Below, piece by piece: positions 12,532 to 15,329 of a stretch of 15,329 nt of DNA. The stretch is from contig CAAFEX010000092.1 of assembly GCA_900762015.1 (NCBI GenBank), positions 1 through 15,329 of the forward strand, in the 5' to 3' direction. This DNA is from an uncultured Collinsella sp. (GTDB lineage Bacteria > Actinomycetota > Coriobacteriia > Coriobacteriales > Coriobacteriaceae). The notes beneath the pieces are model-generated. The model was not told the origin of the DNA. It did no database searches and saw only the letters and a program-made list of their open reading frames with translations. Both the position numbers and the translations under genes were made by a program. The number at the start of each line of letters is the position of its first letter. Positions within the stretch are counted from its first letter, which is position 1.

Positions 12532-14973
12532 CTACCCCAGCGAGCGGTTGAGGGAGCCGAGCTCGTCGTTGCCCATGGTGCGCCACATTTGGAAGATGCA
12601 ACCGCGTGCCAGGAAAAAGAAGCCGTTGTCGACCAGTTGAACAGCGGCATCCGCCAGCTGATTCGTCACGGCGGACACTGGCGGCAGCTCGAGTCCAGCC
12701 TTGCGGATGGTCTCGACCGCCTCCTCGAACGTCGGAGGCTCGCTGACGCCCATCTCGTTCATAAGGCCCTGCATTTCTTCCAGCGCGCTGCTGCCCGACT
12801 CCTCGCCGCGCGGCACCAGACGGTAACAAGCCAGCGCCAGATCGAGCTGATCGCAATTCCAATAGGCAAACGCCAAGCGATAGAACAGGTAGCCGATTGC
12901 AGAACGATCGCTGGCAATACGTAGGCCGTGGCGCGCCACCTCGATAATCTCGTCAAAGCGCTCCAGACGCGCAAGCACGTTGATGAGCGCAAAGTGCGAT
13001 TGCGTGGACGAACGCGCCAGATCGTAAAGATGGCGCACCTCGGGCAGCGCTCGTTCAAAGTCCTCTTGCTCGGCGTAAAAACTGCAGATCTCGTGCTGGG
13101 CAAAGTACAGTGCATCGGGCGCACGAAGGATCCGCACAGAGCGGTCTTCTTCCAACACCGGTAGCACCATGCGCACCAGCTGGTTATCGCAAAACTGCGT
13201 TTGAACCGGACCTGTCGCCAAAAGCTCGGCGACGGCGCACTTAGCCTCCAACTCCTCGACAAGACGAGAAAAGCCTTCAAAAGCACCTGTACGGTCGACT
13301 TTTGCCTGCTCGCGCAATTCAACAACACGGGCCACGTATGGGTCGTCGTCCTCTTCCATGACCTCCAACTCGTCAGCCGTATCGGCAAGCAGCAGATCGC
13401 GCAGCGCCGGCGGCAGCGTGCGATGGTCATCACGCGGACGAGCATGAACCTCCGCAGGCTCAATCGTCTCCGGAGCGGTTGACTCATACGCCTCAAGTAC
13501 ACGCTTGCACGGCATATCGTCCATGTCCATGCTCTCAAGATCCTTGGCGACAGACACGCAATCGGCCAGATAGGCCGCGCGCCCAAAGAAATACGTTGCG
13601 ACAACGCGCTCGCCCTGCTCACTGTCGGGAGTAGCAATCTGCACATAGCAGCGTGTGATGCAGGCACCCGCGGCAAAACACGCTGCCGCAAGCGTGAGTG
13701 CCACGCGCGCATCGTGCTCCGCGGCCCAGATCGCGCGCGTGTCCTCGTCCAGCTCGCGCCAGGCGTCATCTTGAGCGTCGTATTCACGTTGCGGCATGGC
13801 ATCAACGACAGACTGCCCAAACCGAACGAGCATTATCCCCTCGGCAACGTTTGCCCGATAGGTATAGTCGAGCCGCGTGACCACGTTGAGCGCCTCAACG
13901 ATTCGCGCAAAACGGGTGCGCACGTCCCACTCGCCGCCCGGCTGGCAAGCCACCGTACCCGGTTTGCCCCACGGGTTATCGCTCGAGGCCGTATCGAGCA
14001 GTCGGGGAACATCGTTGGTCGTCTTGGCGATATGCCACGCATCAAAGAGCGCGCAGCCCTCAAGGCTCGGCGAGGATGCCGCAGGGGCCAATCCAGCCCC
14101 GATGCGCTCAAAGATGCCGGAGAGGCGGTTGAGACGACACTCGATGGCGAGCAGCGTGTCAATCTCGTCCTGGTCTAGCAGACTACGATCAAAATTGAGA
14201 TAGAACAGCTTTGAGCGATCGATGCGAGCCAGGCTCATCTCGGACTTGGCGGCGATGGTGCGCAGGCGGGGCAAGTCAATTTCGCTCATAAGGGCGGCGG
14301 CATAGCGCTCAATGCCACTTGGATTATCCGTATGGTCAATGCGGTAGAGCAACGTTTCGATTGCATCGGGCAGCGGCGTGGAATCAAAACCCAGCAGTAC
14401 CTCAACCGGCTCGGGGAGTTTTACAAGTTTGATTTTGTCGACGGCATTTTTCATACCCTCGTCGAGGCCGTCGCCGCCTGCCGTGTCTGAGACAGCGTTT
14501 TCAGAATCGGCGAATATCACGTAACGCAAGAACATCGAGGCCATGAACTCGCCGTAGCGAAGGCTGCGCGTCGAATTCCACGTCTCGCGATCGGATTGTT
14601 CGCGCATGGTGCCTTCGGGAGAGCCGATGACTCGCGCCCGGGAGCGCATCGTCCCATCGGTACCCCTGACTGCAATCTCACCGATGTTGGAATCGGACTC
14701 GTCAAGAATCAGCTGCATGTCGGGATCGTCGGGCAGCGATACTTCGTTAACGGGACGGTCCACCTTATAGACCTCACCCGAAACGCTCACGTAGCCCAAA
14801 AGCGACACATGGCTTTTGCCGACGAATTCGACGACATAGCATGATTCATGCGGGTCCTCGCCAAAGAGCTTCCAAACCACGCCATACGAGCGTCCCGCAG
14901 GCTGCTCGGGCATGGCCGGAAAGCGCTTTTTGGGATCAAGAAACCTGAGCTTGTATGTCGGACGCTCTGCCAC
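12532..14973 (-). CDS. Large conserved-looking protein of unknown function with TPR-like C-terminus
   Basis: I do not recognise this 813-residue protein. It has no signal peptide and no clear membrane segment, so it is probably cytoplasmic. The N-terminal ~130 residues look beta-rich (KLRFLDPKKRF, VVWKLFG, VEFVGKSHVSLLGYVSVSGEV). Residues about 140-420 are mixed and Asp-rich; about 430-480 is alanine-rich and possibly helical. From about 600 to 800 it is mostly paired helices with TPR-like wording (YAEQEDFERALPEVRHLYDLA, LINVLARLERFDEIIEVARHGL, LAFAYWNCDQLDLALACYRLV), suggesting a protein-binding solenoid. Start is GTG at 14973 with AGGGTG 7 nt upstream. GC3-rich codons throughout resemble the housekeeping genes here, so it looks native. 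It is monocistronic, with no obvious terminator after it. Confidence 0.85.
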   Translation of the reverse strand: MAERPTYKLRFLDPKKRFPAMPEQPAGRSYGVVWKLFGEDPHESCYVVEFVGKSHVSLLGYVSVSGEVYKVDRPVNEVSLPDDPDMQLILDESDSNIGEIAVRGTDGTMRSRARVIGSPEGTMREQSDRETWNSTRSLRYGEFMASMFLRYVIFADSENAVSDTAGGDGLDEGMKNAVDKIKLVKLPEPVEVLLGFDSTPLPDAIETLLYRIDHTDNPSGIERYAAALMSEIDLPRLRTIAAKSEMSLARIDRSKLFYLNFDRSLLDQDEIDTLLAIECRLNRLSGIFERIGAGLAPAASSPSLEGCALFDAWHIAKTTNDVPRLLDTASSDNPWGKPGTVACQPGGEWDVRTRFARIVEALNVVTRLDYTYRANVAEGIMLVRFGQSVVDAMPQREYDAQDDAWRELDEDTRAIWAAEHDARVALTLAAACFAAGACITRCYVQIATPDSEQGERVVATYFFGRAAYLADCVSVAKDLESMDMDDMPCKRVLEAYESTAPETIEPAEVHARPRDDHRTLPPALRDLLLADTADELEVMEEDDDPYVARVVELREQAKVDRTGAFEGFSRLVEELEAKCAVAELLATGPVQTQFCDNQLVRMVLPVLEEDRSVRILRAPDALYFAQHEICSFYAEQEDFERALPEVRHLYDLARSSTQSHFALINVLARLERFDEIIEVARHGLRIASDRSAIGYLFYRLAFAYWNCDQLDLALACYRLVPRGEESGSSALEEMQGLMNEMGVSEPPTFEEAVETIRKAGLELPPVSAVTNQLADAAVQLVDNGFFFLARGCIFQMWRTMGNDELGSLNRSLG

Positions 14974-15079
14974 GAAATATCACCCTAATCGGTCGTCTAA
15001 AGAAAGAGCGCGCCACGGGCTCACCGAGGCGCATACTCGAAATCTTACACGAGTCGATGAGAAATAGTCCCCTTTGACC

Positions 15080-15100
15080 GAGGCTCGAACCCATGCGGCG
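15080..15100. repeat. T-arm-like motif
   Basis: GAGGCTCGAACCCATGCGGCG on the plus strand contains the TCGA core of a tRNA T arm and lies just beyond the terminator at 15107-15136. It mirrors the arrangement at 12087-12146, where a T-arm motif also sits beyond a tRNA-tail terminator. Confidence 0.4.
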
Positions 15101-15106
15101 TCCGCC

Positions 15107-15136
15107 TAAAAGAAAAGCCCCCGTTGCCGGAGGCTT
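15107..15136 (-). terminator. Intrinsic terminator behind a tRNA-tail remnant
   Basis: On the minus strand AAGCCTCCG, loop GCAA, CGGGGGCTT (15115-15136) form a 9-bp stem with one U.G pair, then TTTTCTTTT. As with the tRNA-Ser terminator, the odd pair is wobble only on the minus strand, which fixes its direction. Confidence 0.8.
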
Positions 15137-15146
15137 CAAGTTCAAT

Positions 15147-15166
15147 TGGTGCGGCGTATAGGATTC
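15147..15166 (-). pseudogene. Truncated tRNA 3' end (acceptor strand and CCA)
   Basis: On the minus strand GAATCCTAT-ACGCCGC-A-CCA reads as the end of a T loop, T-stem strand, seven acceptor bases, discriminator A and CCA, 11 nt before a terminator. The rest of the tRNA is missing: upstream lies a GC-rich hairpin (15161-15171 with 15179-15188, one bulge). The parent would begin GCGGCGT; I cannot tell which amino acid it carries. Confidence 0.5.
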
Positions 15167-15238
15167 CGCGCATCCGCTGCGCGGATCCGGGCTTATAGGA
15201 CAAAATGTGTGTCCCGATAGAACATCCGTTTCTATCCA

Positions 15239-15329
15239 TTAATCAAGCCAGAACGGGTACGGGTCCCTGTGGTGGAGGTCCTCCCACACGGCCCTGTCGC
15301 CCCACTCCGGCCCTCCGTCCTCGCGCGAC
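15239..15329 (-). CDS. C-terminal fragment of an unidentified ORF cut by the window edge
   Basis: An open minus-strand frame runs from the window end to a TAA at 15239-15241. The 29 visible residues end in HHRDPYPFWLD and contain three more tryptophan-rich positions (PEWGD, VWEDL). 27 of 29 codons end in G or C, which supports coding. Three codons are AGG or GGA/GGG types that are scarce in neighbouring genes, hinting at a different origin. No family is recognised and the fragment is too short to assign. Confidence 0.45.
   Translation of the reverse strand, partial: SREDGGPEWGDRAVWEDLHHRDPYPFWLD

Noticed and set aside
15045..15239. Two short minus-strand ORFs of 64 and 69 codons
   Set aside because: They overlap the tRNA-tail remnant, terminator and T-arm motif and have no ribosome site.

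Overview
This window looks like a chromosomal piece of a gut Coriobacteriia (Actinomycetota), most like Collinsella. That placement is from memory of protein style, gene content, GC-rich codon use and the short GGGAC-containing intergenic repeats; no search was run. I see no plasmid or phage backbone, transposase, rRNA or CRISPR array.

Layout, left to right. 1-302 is non-coding and full of inverted repeats, including a nearly 100-nt hairpin. 303-2327 (-) is the chaperone HtpG. 2530-5134 (-) is an apparent operon, transcribed wzz-like chain-length/kinase activator > cpsD-like tyrosine kinase > cpsB-like PHP tyrosine phosphatase > ElaA-like GNAT acetyltransferase: a capsule/exopolysaccharide phospho-control module with no glycosyltransferase next to it. 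5330-7486 (-) is phoP-phoR and 7551-8426 (-) is pstB: a phosphate-starvation cluster in which pstS, pstC, pstA and phoU are not adjacent. 8530-10490 (-) is a second two-component system closely resembling VanR/VanS. Divergent from it, 10688-12028 (+) encodes a secreted serine D-Ala-D-Ala carboxypeptidase (PBP5/DacA type). 12055-12439 holds the carboxypeptidase terminator, a tandem repeat derived from a tRNA 3' end and a true tRNA-Ser(GCU) on the minus strand. 12532-14973 (-) is a large protein I do not recognise. 15080-15240 carries a second, unrelated tRNA-tail-plus-terminator remnant, and the right edge cuts the C-terminus of another minus-strand ORF with different codon use.

How the genes fit together. 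Most of the window concerns the cell envelope and its sensing: polymer length and tyrosine phosphorylation, phosphate uptake with its PhoPR control, and a VanRS-like sensor facing a peptidoglycan-trimming carboxypeptidase. The most unusual DNA is non-coding: the 190-bp-period tRNA-Ser tail duplication, in which the tRNA body is replaced by a hairpin-rich, cloverleaf-like insert ending in CCA and followed by a copy of the tRNA terminator, and a similarly built tail at 15107-15162 derived from a different tRNA.
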